Origin: Haloferax namakaokahaiae
GTDB taxonomy: Archaea > Halobacteriota > Halobacteria > Halobacteriales > Haloferacaceae
Length of the DNA stretch: 64,000 bases
NCBI RefSeq assembly: GCF_042663225.1
Contig: NZ_JBHTAA010000002.1
Location: 62,001 to 126,000, forward strand
Direction of reading: 5' to 3'
Part shown: one piece after another, positions 32,564 through 41,228 of the stretch
Layout: each line of letters starts with the position of its first letter
Numbering within the stretch: the first letter of the stretch is position 1
Program-made: the position numbers and the translations under genes
The notes under the pieces: generated by a model
Databases searched by the model: none
Seen by the model: only the letters and a program-made list of their open reading frames with translations
What the model was told of the DNA's origin: nothing

Positions 32564-34546
32564 ATGGATACGAGGTTTCCGTCCGAGAGCCTCGGCGACA
32601 CACTCTCGTGCTTCGACGTGGGGACTCCATTGACGACGACCGAAGTAGCAGATTCACTCGGTATCGGCAGACGCAGTGCCTACGACCGATTAGAACAGTT
32701 GGTCGAACACGGGGTACTCGAAACGAAGAAAGTAGGTGCAAAAGCACGTGTTTGGTGGCGTTCGCCACCCGGAGACGACCATTCTGGTGGGGAACGCTCA
32801 CGGGTTCCGGCCCCGTTGGGTGACCGTGAGTCCGAACTCACGAACAAGGTCCGCCAACAGGAAGTAATCGCCACTCTCGGACAGTACGCGCTCGAATGCG
32901 ATGACCTGGAGTCTGTCTTCCAGGAGGCGACCGAACTCGTCGCCGATGCTCTCGACGTGGACTACTGCAAGGTTTTGAAACTGAATCCGACTGGTGATTC
33001 GTTATCGCTTCTGGCGGGAACTGGGTGGGACGACGGAGTCGTCGGGTCGGAGAAAATCTCGGCCACGGCGACCGACTCGCAGGCCGCATACACACTTTCG
33101 GTTGATGCGCCAGTCGTCGTCGAAAACCTCGAGACTGAGACGCGTTTCAGTGGCCCCGATTTGCTCACGTCTCACGGTGTGCTGAGCGGCATCTCGACTG
33201 TAATCGAAACGGCCGACGAACCGTGGGGCGTCCTCGGGACTCACGACACGTCACCACGCAGTTTCTCCCGAACCGACACTAGCTTCGTCCAGGCGATTGC
33301 TAACATCCTCTCGTCTGCGATTGCTCGGGACGACGCCAAACGAAAACTGCGCCGTCAGCGGACGCAACTGGCGGCCCTCAACAACCTCTACGAAGTGGTC
33401 AGTGAGATCAATAGCTCGATAATCGAGCAATCTACCCCTGGCGAAATCGAGCAAACCGTCTGTGACCACCTCGCGGCGTCAGACTCCTATCTGTTCGCGT
33501 GGATCGGTGGAATCGACTCGGTCTCGCAGACGGTGAGTTCACGAGCCGAGGCTGGCGTCGAGGGGTATCTCGACGAGGTCGAGATATCTATCGACCCAAC
33601 GGACGAGCGGAGCGAGGGACCGACAGGCAAAGCCTTCCAGACGGGTGAGGTCCAGACTGCAAAGGCAATCGATATCGGCACCAGCCACGACCCGTGGCGC
33701 GAGGCAGTCGATAGGTACGAGTACCGCTCGTCGGCCGCCATTCCAATCGTTCACGAGGAATCGGTTTACGGCGTCTTGAACGTCTACTCGGAACGACCCT
33801 ACGCCTTCGAGGGGCAGGAACTCGACGTAATCACTCGACTCGGCGAGATTGTCGGTCACGCAATTGCTGCAGTAGAGCGGAAAGAGGCGCTGGCGAGCGA
33901 CGAACTCGTCGAGTTGGGGTTTCGAATGCGAAACTTCTTCGGCGAGTTCGAGACAGAGGGAACGATTCGTGTTGACCGTATTATCGCCATCGACGACGGG
34001 AGGTTCCTCGCCTACGGCACGGCCACCAGAGACACGGTCGAAACTGTCCACCGATTGGTCGAAGCACTCGACCACTGGGAAGCGGTGCACTTCTATTCGG
34101 ACGACGACCCCGCCAAATTCGAACTTCGAATGGTCGAACCACCGGTGGCATCGCTCGTCTCTTCCCTCGGTGGCCACATCGAGGAGGCTATCGTCACCGG
34201 GGGTGACCTGCAATTGACGACTCATTTCCCATCGACGGTCGATGTCCGCGCCGTCGTGGACGCCATGAACGAGATTGCACCCGGGACGGAGATGCTCAGA
34301 CGGAGACAGATTAGTCGGCAGGTCGATGACCCTCGCCGAGCGCTCGCGTCCGACCTGACCGAAAAACAGCGAACGACGCTCGAAGCCGCCTATCACGCGG
34401 GTTTCTTCGAGTGGCCTCGTAGCGCCTCTGGAGAAGAAGTCGCCGAGTCGATGGGCGTCTCGGCACCGACGTTCCACCAGCACCTCCGGAAGGCAGAACA
34501 GAAAGTCTTCGATGCGATGTATTCGACCGCAGAGACCGAGTCGTAG
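32564..34546 (+). CDS. Multidomain GAF / bacterio-opsin-activator HTH_10 regulator
   Basis: The 660-residue protein (from ATG 32564) has four parts. A winged helix near the N terminus (LTTTEVADSLGIGRRSAYDR, about residues 20-60) is followed by two GAF sensor domains (about 95-255 and 270-420). Then come a Bat-type domain (about 430-590, starting FRMRNFFGEF) and a C-terminal HTH_10 (LTEKQRTTLEAAYHAGFFEW and the helix VSAPTFHQHLRKAEQK). Having DNA-binding motifs at both ends is unusual for a Bat-like protein. GAF domains suggest redox, light or small-ligand sensing. Targets are unknown. Confidence 0.87.
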   Translation: MDTRFPSESLGDTLSCFDVGTPLTTTEVADSLGIGRRSAYDRLEQLVEHGVLETKKVGAKARVWWRSPPGDDHSGGERSRVPAPLGDRESELTNKVRQQEVIATLGQYALECDDLESVFQEATELVADALDVDYCKVLKLNPTGDSLSLLAGTGWDDGVVGSEKISATATDSQAAYTLSVDAPVVVENLETETRFSGPDLLTSHGVLSGISTVIETADEPWGVLGTHDTSPRSFSRTDTSFVQAIANILSSAIARDDAKRKLRRQRTQLAALNNLYEVVSEINSSIIEQSTPGEIEQTVCDHLAASDSYLFAWIGGIDSVSQTVSSRAEAGVEGYLDEVEISIDPTDERSEGPTGKAFQTGEVQTAKAIDIGTSHDPWREAVDRYEYRSSAAIPIVHEESVYGVLNVYSERPYAFEGQELDVITRLGEIVGHAIAAVERKEALASDELVELGFRMRNFFGEFETEGTIRVDRIIAIDDGRFLAYGTATRDTVETVHRLVEALDHWEAVHFYSDDDPAKFELRMVEPPVASLVSSLGGHIEEAIVTGGDLQLTTHFPSTVDVRAVVDAMNEIAPGTEMLRRRQISRQVDDPRRALASDLTEKQRTTLEAAYHAGFFEWPRSASGEEVAESMGVSAPTFHQHLRKAEQKVFDAMYSTAETES

Positions 34547-34629
34547 ACGAGCGGACGGTGTGATTGCATTCGCAGGCCGAACCGATATCTGAATCGGGTG
34601 AGTTAGTCGAGTCTGGAGACCGAACCTCT

Positions 34630-34998
34630 ATGACTCAGTTGATAAACAAAGCGGCAACCTTGATCGAACGTGGTATCGACGCGATTATTGCAATTAACGC
34701 ACTCTCTGAATTATTCGAAGCGATCGACTTCGAAGCGGTCTTTCACGGCGACGTGACCGCGGAGTCGGTCGATGTCGGCAGGCTCGCCAGTGCTCTCAGC
34801 CGACCCGTGGGGCGTTTCGTCGCCTACCGATTCGTTAGCGGTAGCGGGGCGACCGGATTCGCAAAGCGGTCGATAGTCGAGTGGTTTGGTCAGACGGCGA
34901 CCTCTGGGATCATCGCTTACGTGTTCGAGACGATTTCGGGGACGGACGATACAACCACGCTCGACGACCGTTCGTCTGCGACCGACTTCTCGCCGTAA
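34630..34998 (+). CDS. Hypothetical protein, 122 residues
   Basis: The product starts MTQLINKAATLIERGIDAII and is a mix of amphipathic helices with a moderately hydrophobic stretch (RGIDAIIAINALSELF). The C-terminal tail is polar and acidic. No domain is recognised. It lies 83 bp after the GAF/HTH_10 regulator on the same strand and could be co-transcribed or a target. A frame 22 codons longer exists from a TTG; the ATG is preferred. Confidence 0.55.
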   Translation: MTQLINKAATLIERGIDAIIAINALSELFEAIDFEAVFHGDVTAESVDVGRLASALSRPVGRFVAYRFVSGSGATGFAKRSIVEWFGQTATSGIIAYVFETISGTDDTTTLDDRSSATDFSP

Positions 34999-35243
34999 CA
35001 GTCGGACGGAGTGTCGAGTTTGCCGCAAACTGCGTTCTCGATGCGAGAGAGACGAACGCTCGGTCCGTATCGACATCGGGTCGGGAGGCGAACCCGGGGT
35101 GCTTTCTGTTGCAAGCAACGTCTTGCTATGGCCAGCGACAGTAAGAGGCGCATGGACCACCTCTTTTGTCTGTGCGCTGCGGGCACTACTTGCAGCTATC
35201 GGACGGACCACTCGCCGACGGTCAGGCTGGGTGTTTGCCGGCC

Positions 35244-36497
35244 GTGAGCCTTTCGAACCGGAAACGAATCGGATGGTGGCTCTACGTGTTACTACTCGGC
35301 GGCTTGGTCGCGTTCCTCGCCTATTCGTTCGTCGATATCCTCGCTCTCGGCATCTTCGGCTACTACGCGACGCGCCCCGTCTGTCGCCGACTCAGCACGA
35401 TTTTCGACTCTGAGCGCATCCCGGCCGTGTTGACCGTTCTCGTCGTGTTACTGCCGGTGTTGTTGCTCACGTCCTACATGGTTTTCGAGCTGTTACAGCA
35501 ACTTCAACGGCTCTCCCTTTCGAGCGGAGGTGGCGTGTTCTCGATGCTCGCAACTGAAATCGCCAACACTCGCTCCATTCCGGCAGACGAGCGCGCACGG
35601 ATGCTCTCGATGCTGAACAATCCACTCTCGACCGTTCAGCTACGGGGGTCGCTCGTTTCGACGGTCGATATGGCCATCGGGATTCTCCAGCTCGTCGCCG
35701 ATACGGTGTTGGTACTCGCGCTTTCGTTGACGCTCTCGTATGCGCTTCTCGAACGCGACAACGCAGTCGCCGCCGGACTCGTCGTCCTCTTCGGCGGACG
35801 AAATACCACGGCGTACACGTACGCGGTCGCTATCGACGAAGACCTCGAGTCGGTGTTCTTCGGCAACCTCCTCTTCGTGCTCTTCATGAGTATCGTGGCG
35901 ACGCTCGCGTACTCTGTGACCAATGCCATCGCCCCCGAGGGCTTGCGCATTCCACTGGTACTCGTACTCGGTCTGCTCACGGGCATCACTAGTCTCGTCC
36001 CAATCGTCGTCGGGAAACTCGTGTACCTCCCCGTCGTCGCGTATTTGGGCGTCCAATCGATGAACATCGAGGGGAACCAGCTTCCGTTCGTCGGTGCGGT
36101 GCTACTGGGGTACGTTCTCGTGTTGGACTTGCTCCCGCAGTCGGTTCTTCAGCCGTACATCTCGGGGCGGCAGTTCGATACGATTCTCCTCTTGTTCGCA
36201 TACATCCTCGGACCGATGGTCTTCGGCTGGTACGGGTTCTTCCTGCTTCCCATCCTCACAATCCTCGTCTTCGAAGTGGTGCGAATCGTCCTCCCCGGGC
36301 TCCTTCACGGCGACCCGCTCGGCCAACGGCCGCTGTTGGCAGCAGAGACCGGGAGCAAGCCACAACCCAAAGTCGAAAAGCGAGAAGCCGATGATAGTGA
36401 CGACGATTCGGATTCGACTGCCACCAGCGGAGGCTCCGAACCCAACTCCGGTTCGGACGGTGACGGGACCGTTGACGAGCGTGGGTCGCCAACTTAG
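35244..36497 (+). CDS. AI-2E family transporter-like membrane protein
   Basis: The 417-residue protein (GTG start) has about eight membrane segments in the AI-2E/PerM arrangement. The family stretch LRIPLVLVLGLLTGITSLVP (about residues 233-252) and the downstream PYISGRQFDTILLLFAYILG are visible. The last 60 residues form an acidic, serine-rich cytoplasmic tail. Members export diverse solutes; in archaea some act as Na+/H+ antiporters, so the autoinducer name should not be taken literally. The GTG at 35244 is chosen because residues before it are not membrane-like or conserved. Confidence 0.82.
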   Translation: MSLSNRKRIGWWLYVLLLGGLVAFLAYSFVDILALGIFGYYATRPVCRRLSTIFDSERIPAVLTVLVVLLPVLLLTSYMVFELLQQLQRLSLSSGGGVFSMLATEIANTRSIPADERARMLSMLNNPLSTVQLRGSLVSTVDMAIGILQLVADTVLVLALSLTLSYALLERDNAVAAGLVVLFGGRNTTAYTYAVAIDEDLESVFFGNLLFVLFMSIVATLAYSVTNAIAPEGLRIPLVLVLGLLTGITSLVPIVVGKLVYLPVVAYLGVQSMNIEGNQLPFVGAVLLGYVLVLDLLPQSVLQPYISGRQFDTILLLFAYILGPMVFGWYGFFLLPILTILVFEVVRIVLPGLLHGDPLGQRPLLAAETGSKPQPKVEKREADDSDDDSDSTATSGGSEPNSGSDGDGTVDERGSPT

Positions 36498-36558
36498 CGT
36501 CGAGTGCGCCGTCTCCGTTGACGGAGTCTGTCGCTCGGACCGTTTCAGAACACGTCGA

Positions 36559-36663
36559 TTACCGTCGTGAGCCGTCGGTCTCTCGTTCTTCGGCGTCGAG
36601 TTCTGTGAGACCACGTTGGTCGTTGTCAGAGTCAGGGTCGGCGTTCGGTCGCTCGTCGCTCAT
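36559..36663 (-). CDS. Possible 34-residue acidic microprotein
   Basis: The frame encodes a very polar acidic product starting MSDERPNADPDSDNDQRGLT, with the residue bias of haloarchaeal disordered proteins. Both ends are defined by ATG 36663 and TAA 36559. No family is recognised and no promoter is obvious. High-GC DNA easily gives such frames, so this is a weak call. Confidence 0.3.
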   Translation of the reverse strand: MSDERPNADPDSDNDQRGLTELDAEERETDGSRR

Positions 36664-36926
36664 TTCAAGCGTCGTTGAACGCGCCCCGAACGAAAGCCCA
36701 CGGCATGAAATGGCAAGGATGGTACCGTAGCCGACGGCAGCTAATTCGTCTCTCCCTCGACGGAGGCTGTCGATTTCCTCGTTGTTGCTCCAATCTCCCC
36801 TAGGTGTTTAGGCACAGCAGTAAAACGACAGGACACTGATTCCACGTGTATGGAAACTGACCCTCTACCCACGGTACAAACGGTTGTTCACCGGCGACAG
36901 AGTGGCAACACACAGGTGGGACACTG

Positions 36927-37658
36927 ATGACGCTCTTCGCTACTGTGCACGTAGAGTCGCCGGTTCTCGAGACGAGCGTTCGGCAGGCGGGCGACGTGAG
37001 CGTGACACTCGAACACCAATCGAAGACGACCGATGGCGAACTCGACATGACGCTGTGGGTGTCTGGCGACACCCATTACCTCGACGAATTCGAGGCGGGA
37101 ATGGACGCCGACGAGACTGTCTCACGTTGGATTCCCATCGAGGGGGCCTCGACGCGACGTCTCTACCAGACGCGGGTGACCGCCCAAGCCGGTAGGCTCC
37201 AAGACTACCACGGTTGGACCGACGGTCGAGCCACGTTCTTGACCGCCCACCGGGAGGTTGACGGGTGGACCGTCGAGATGTACCTCTCGGACCGGTCTGT
37301 CCTCCAGCAACTCGCTGCTGAGTGCGAGTCGAACGACGTCAGGTTCGACTTGTATCAGGTCACGGAGGTCGAACAGATAGAAGAGACACGACAGTTCGGA
37401 CTCTCGAAGGTGCAGATGGAGACGCTACTCACGGCGCTCGAACGTGGGTACTACTCCGTCCCGCGTGAGGAGAACCTCGAAGAACTCTCCCGGCCGCTCA
37501 ACGTGTCGCATCAGGCGGTCTCCGAGCGCTTACGTCGGGGCGTCGGCTCACTCATCAAAAATACGATTGCGACGCAGTGGGACGATACTCACCCACGGCC
37601 GCCGAGACCGAACGTTTCGCCCGTAGACTCCTCGACCGAGGAACACGCGCTCTCGTAA
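36927..37658 (+). CDS. HTH_10 (Bat-type) transcriptional regulator
   Basis: The 243-residue protein has an N-terminal ligand-like domain (about residues 1-160) and a C-terminal HTH_10: LSKVQMETLLTALERGYYSV (about 165-184) then LNVSHQAVSERLRRGVGSLI. The start is supported by GGTGGGAC 9-16 nt upstream of ATG 36927. A run of six T at 37671-37676, 13 nt after the stop, is a likely terminator. Targets unknown; it is a stand-alone gene, the third HTH_10 protein in 12 kb. Confidence 0.87.
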   Translation: MTLFATVHVESPVLETSVRQAGDVSVTLEHQSKTTDGELDMTLWVSGDTHYLDEFEAGMDADETVSRWIPIEGASTRRLYQTRVTAQAGRLQDYHGWTDGRATFLTAHREVDGWTVEMYLSDRSVLQQLAAECESNDVRFDLYQVTEVEQIEETRQFGLSKVQMETLLTALERGYYSVPREENLEELSRPLNVSHQAVSERLRRGVGSLIKNTIATQWDDTHPRPPRPNVSPVDSSTEEHALS

Positions 37659-37670
37659 ATCGCACGCCGA

Positions 37671-37676
37671 TTTTTT
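37671..37676 (+). terminator. T-run terminator after the HTH_10 gene
   Basis: Six consecutive T residues follow a GC-rich ACGCCGA, 13 nt after the stop codon of the HTH_10 regulator. Oligo-T tracts alone end transcription by archaeal RNA polymerase. Confidence 0.5.
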
Positions 37677-37795
37677 GACGTGCCCCCGAGTCTGTGATTG
37701 GTTGCTCCGCATCGTGTGGACGAATCTCCTGATTGCAGCACACTCGTTGCATGTGCCTGCAGAATTCTTTTTCATCAGCGACGGGTCTAGAACCC

Positions 37796-38188
37796 ATGGC
37801 ATCCGATGAAAACCCACCTACCCAGTCGAGTGCTGACGAGCAGAGCGAGCAGGATAGCCGCGAGCAAGGCGTCGATATCGGTCCCCTCGCAGACGAACTC
37901 GAAGAACACTCCTACCCGACGACGACGAAAGAGCTCATCGACGAGTACGGCGACTACGAAATCGACCTCGAAAACGGTCGTGAGACGGTGGAAGAAATCT
38001 TCGGCCGCTTCGAAGACCACGAGTTCGAGTCGGAGGAGGATGTCCGGCAGATGATCTACAATTTGGTCGGAGCGGAGGCCGTCGGTCGGACCAATTACAG
38101 CGACCGAGGTGGTATCTCCACGGATAGCTCGTCCGCCACAGACGAAGAGGGAGACGGCGCAGACGGCGAAGAGGCAGACTCAGTGTGA
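37796..38188 (+). CDS. DUF5789-like acidic haloarchaeal protein
   Basis: The 130-residue product has a disordered acidic N terminus, a folded core (LADELEEHSYPTTTKELIDE to MIYNLVGAEAVGR, about residues 28-105) and an acidic tail rich in Asp and Glu. The core matches the small haloarchaeal DUF5789 family, with the typical SYP-TTTxELIxxYG stretch. Function is unknown; the family is often near stress or PRC-barrel genes, as here (next gene). The ATG at 37796 lies after an AT-rich GAATTCTTTTTC (about 37762) of TATA character. Confidence 0.75.
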   Translation: MASDENPPTQSSADEQSEQDSREQGVDIGPLADELEEHSYPTTTKELIDEYGDYEIDLENGRETVEEIFGRFEDHEFESEEDVRQMIYNLVGAEAVGRTNYSDRGGISTDSSSATDEEGDGADGEEADSV

Positions 38189-38307
38189 ACGCCGCAACGT
38201 GAGCGCCGTCACGAGTGTCGGTACCGAACGGACGGCATGCGACGGCGAACCCACATGCACCTGCAAGCTAAAGCATGAGGATGGTCGCACGCATTCGTAT
38301 GGATGCA

Positions 38308-38550
38308 ATGGCAAGTGAAACCGTCTTCACCGACGACGACGAAGGCAAGCGCGTAGTCAACCCGAACGGCGACGATATCGGACGCGTCATCGAAGTTCGA
38401 CACGGGGTCGCCTACGTTGACCCGGACCCGGGCATCACAGACACCCTCAAGTCCAAACTCGGCTGGGGAGACAGCGACGAAGAGTCGTACCGACTCGACA
38501 ACGAGAACGTCGAGACCGTGACGGACGATACGGTTCGACTGAAACGGTAA
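38308..38550 (+). CDS. PRC-barrel domain protein (second of two paralogues)
   Basis: The 80-residue product is a PRC-barrel closely related to the one at 31665-31907: FTDDDEGKRVVNPNGDDIGR, GVAYVDPDPGITDTLKSKLG and a Val-rich end. Both keep the same length and the D-P-D/P-x-I-T-x-T-L pattern, so they are paralogues. It may bind a partner protein or RNA. ATG 38308 is chosen to match the paralogue; an earlier ATG 11 codons upstream exists. A T-run follows the stop. Confidence 0.85.
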   Translation: MASETVFTDDDEGKRVVNPNGDDIGRVIEVRHGVAYVDPDPGITDTLKSKLGWGDSDEESYRLDNENVETVTDDTVRLKR

Positions 38551-38574
38551 GCGTCTTTCCCGATTTCGGTTCCG

Positions 38575-38580
38575 TTTTTT
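38575..38580 (+). terminator. T-run terminator after the PRC-barrel gene
   Basis: Six T residues occur 25 nt after the stop of the PRC-barrel gene, preceded by GGTTCCG. This is a normal archaeal oligo-T terminator and separates the gene from the DUF389 membrane protein. Confidence 0.5.
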
Positions 38581-38659
38581 CGTACGACGTGTCTCGTCCC
38601 ACCGATTCGACCACCGACCGGTATCGGCTCGAAACCGAGCGCCCACTGTATATACGACC

Positions 38660-39952
38660 GTGAGAGAACTACGCATTCAAGTCTCGAACGCCGAGCGCGA
38701 CGAAGTCGAATCCGTCCTCGATACTCGCGGGTTCGATTACACCACTATCGAAGACGATGAGACGCACATCTTTGTCCCGCTTCCGACTGCGGCCGTTTCC
38801 ACCGTCCTCGACGACCTTCGTGAGAAAGGACTCGACGACGACTCGTGTCGCGTCCTGACGAAAGCGGAGTTCGCACAGACGCCGCGATTCACCGAGTTGC
38901 AGGCGAGGTACGCCGCGAGTGTTCGAAAGCTCTCGAAGGAAGAACTCCACGGAAAGGTACGCGAAATCCAGTGGCCGTATCAACTGTACTACGTGGGGAG
39001 CATCCTCAGCGTCATCGCGGCGACGGCGGGCTTTCTCATCGACCAACCGGCGCTTCTCATCGGCGCGATGGTCATCGCACCACAGGCGAGTTCGGCACTT
39101 GCGGCCCCGACCGGAGTACTACTCAGCGATTGGCGGTTGTTCGTCAAGAGTCTCCGCGAGCAGGTGCTCAGTTTCTTGCTCGCAATCGTCGCTGCCGGGT
39201 GTTTCAGCCTGGCCGTCCGATGGGCTGGTTTCGTGCCTGCGAGTCTCGACGTTACACAACTCGAACTGGTGAGTCTTCGGCTCTCGCCCTCGGTGTTTTC
39301 GACGGTCGGCGCGATTATCGCTGGCATCGTCGGCGCGTTCGGCTACACGACAGAGCAAGCCACGTCGCTCATCGGCGTGATGATTGCGGCAGCGCTGATT
39401 CCCGCAGCGGCCGCCGTGGGTCTCGCTATCGCGTGGACCGAACCGATGTTCGGGGTGGGTGCGTTCTTGCTCTTGTTGGTCAACGCCTTGGCAATCAACG
39501 TCGGTGCGATACTCACCCTCGTCGTGATGGGATATCGGCCGAATTGGCGCGTCCCGAATCACTCGTTGCCCACGTCGGTTCCGGCGAGCGAGCGGCGAGT
39601 CGTCTACTTACTGTTGATTGGCGTCGTCCTCCTCTTCGCCGTGACGGGCTACTTCACAGCCGTTGACGTCGAATTCTCACGCGAGGTCAACGAGGAAGTG
39701 GAGGCGACGCTGACGCAGGCTGACTATCAGGGCCTTTCGGTGACGAGCGTCAAGTCCGCCTACGGCGGCGCGGTGTTGACTTCGACTCCGACACCCGTCA
39801 CCGTCAGTCTGAGCAGGACGACGAACGAAGAGTATCCAGCGCTCGCACCCACACTCGAACGTCGAATCGAGCGCCGAACCGGGCAGAACGTTCAGGTGAC
39901 AGTCGAGTTCAGTACGGTCAGGTCGTCGAATCGACGCACCGGTGATGACTGA
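38660..39952 (+). CDS. TIGR00341/DUF389 family membrane protein
   Basis: The 430-residue protein has an N-terminal soluble domain of about 95 residues (starting VRELRIQVSNAERDEVESVL) and then about six membrane helices. GAMVIAPQASSALAAPTGVL (about residues 135-154) and GVMIAAALIPAAAAVGLAIA (about 235-254) match DUF389, an uncharacterised transporter-like family. A C-terminal domain of about 100 residues follows outside or inside the membrane. GTG 38660 is the start that keeps the usual N-terminal domain. A TATA-like TGTATATAC at 38647-38655 is too close to drive this start and is puzzling. Confidence 0.85.
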   Translation: MRELRIQVSNAERDEVESVLDTRGFDYTTIEDDETHIFVPLPTAAVSTVLDDLREKGLDDDSCRVLTKAEFAQTPRFTELQARYAASVRKLSKEELHGKVREIQWPYQLYYVGSILSVIAATAGFLIDQPALLIGAMVIAPQASSALAAPTGVLLSDWRLFVKSLREQVLSFLLAIVAAGCFSLAVRWAGFVPASLDVTQLELVSLRLSPSVFSTVGAIIAGIVGAFGYTTEQATSLIGVMIAAALIPAAAAVGLAIAWTEPMFGVGAFLLLLVNALAINVGAILTLVVMGYRPNWRVPNHSLPTSVPASERRVVYLLLIGVVLLFAVTGYFTAVDVEFSREVNEEVEATLTQADYQGLSVTSVKSAYGGAVLTSTPTPVTVSLSRTTNEEYPALAPTLERRIERRTGQNVQVTVEFSTVRSSNRRTGDD

Positions 39953-39994
39953 CGACTGAAGAAAAAACCGCCTTCGTTTGCCGCAGTGTACCGA

Positions 39995-40354
39995 TCACAC
40001 GCCCGGGACACCGAACGCGTTGACCGCGAGGATGTTGAAGAGTGTGAGCAGATACAGGATTATCGCCGATGTGACCCACGCGATGAGCGCGATAGCTGCA
40101 GCGCTCGCCCACCCCGAGGGATACTGCCAGTTGACGACGGCGAGATAGACGATGAGGGCGAGCAACGGACCCAACAGTGGAATCCACCCGAACAGTAGCC
40201 CCGTGAGTGACCACGCGAGCGCGCCGATGAGTGCGGTCAGGGCTGCTTTCCCGAAGCTTTTGGTCTGTGTGACGATTCGCCCGCCGACGTATATCCCCAG
40301 CGCTCCGATGAGGAAACTTACCAGGAAGACGATTACTGAATCGACTAATGCCAT
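39995..40354 (-). CDS. Small four-helix membrane protein
   Basis: The 119-residue protein has four hydrophobic helices separated by short loops: MALVDSVIVFLVSFLIGALG, the KAALTALIGALAW segment, LLGPLLALIVYLAVVNW and AAAIALIAWVTSAIILYLL. It is typical of uncharacterised haloarchaeal membrane proteins. ATG 40354 is preferred over one nine codons upstream. It is convergent with the DUF389 gene, whose stop lies 42 bp away. Function unknown. Confidence 0.7.
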   Translation of the reverse strand: MALVDSVIVFLVSFLIGALGIYVGGRIVTQTKSFGKAALTALIGALAWSLTGLLFGWIPLLGPLLALIVYLAVVNWQYPSGWASAAAIALIAWVTSAIILYLLTLFNILAVNAFGVPGV

Positions 40355-40542
40355 ACCTTCGTGTACCCTCGTGAGGGCCATAGGCGTGTAGCTTGCAATT
40401 GCACCCCGTCAGGTGCGTACCGGAGACTGTGGGTACGGACGTCCGACTGTTCGACGGTCGATTCTCCCTTCTCTACGGAAAAAATGGAGAGACGAATCGA
40501 GAAGAGGTGAACGAGAGACGTATTCAGCGATGCGAGCTGAGT

Positions 40543-40899
40543 TTACGCACTCATCATGTTTCGACAACTCTCAGCACACTCTCGAAGGACTTCGGCACAG
40601 ACCTGACAGTGGTTTGCATCGTGACGGTCGCACTCCTCGGCACACTGTTCGCAGACCCCGGCACAGACTTCGGCCAGTTCGGGGCTGTAGTGTGAGTCTC
40701 GCGCCATGAACCGGGCGTGCAGAGAAGCGACGTCGGCGACGTCTCGGCAAAGACGGGCGCACTCTTCCATCGCTTCGTCGCCGAGACACTCGTCGGCACA
40801 CCATTCGCAGACTTCTGCTGCTTCGTTACAGATTTCGATACACTCGCGCTGTTCGTCGTTCAGGTGGTCGATTTTCGAGACCGTATCTGCAAGGGACAT
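40543..40899 (-). CDS. Cysteine-rich four-helix bundle copper-binding protein (DUF326/Csp-like)
   Basis: The 118-residue protein contains about 13 cysteines, many in C-x3-C or C-x2-C spacing on helices: CIEICNEAAEVCEWCADEC (about residues 20-38), CARLC, CAGVCEQCAEEC (about 79-90) and CQVCAEVLRECAESC near the end. This is the pattern of DUF326/copper storage proteins, which bind many Cu(I) ions inside a four-helix bundle. No signal peptide is seen, so it is the cytosolic (Csp3-like) kind. ATG 40899 starts MSLADTVSKI. It may buffer copper; no copper ATPase lies nearby. Confidence 0.85.
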   Translation of the reverse strand: MSLADTVSKIDHLNDEQRECIEICNEAAEVCEWCADECLGDEAMEECARLCRDVADVASLHARFMARDSHYSPELAEVCAGVCEQCAEECDRHDANHCQVCAEVLRECAESCRNMMSA

Positions 40900-41228
40900 T
40901 GCAGTACCGATTAGTGGGTGTCTCCAGTTCACTCTCCTGCTTGTCCTTGCAGGGTCAGTCTCTGTTCTCCCGGTCGTGGGAGTACTGCACGACGCACTGC
41001 TGTACAGTGCGCACTCTGGGCCGAATCGGAATCAACTCCCACGGCACGCTTTTCGATTAGTAGGTGATTAGCATCTCCGATATCCGAGTTGTGCTGGCCT
41101 AAACCGGGGGTCTGTTCGTCGGTGCGCTGTGAGTCAGAAGAGGTTTATCTGAATTCGAATAAATAATTTACACAATGGATTACAAATAAAATAACCATGT
41201 TTCCAAAGCCCGTCACAGAGTCCATAGG
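40900..41228. promoter_or_regulatory. Divergent region between the copper protein and pckA, with an inverted repeat
   Basis: This 329-bp region has no gene. A perfect 7-bp inverted repeat, CGCACTG at 40993-40999 and CAGTGCG at 41005-41011 with a 5-nt spacer, lies about 100 bp upstream of the copper protein start. The last 80 bp before pckA are AT-rich (for example AATAAATAATTT near 41158) and contain its probable promoter. Confidence 0.4.

Noticed and set aside
25863..37658. Cluster of HTH_10 regulators as a possible regulatory island
   Set aside because: Haloarchaea carry dozens of such genes and these three share no promoter features or neighbours that suggest a common system.
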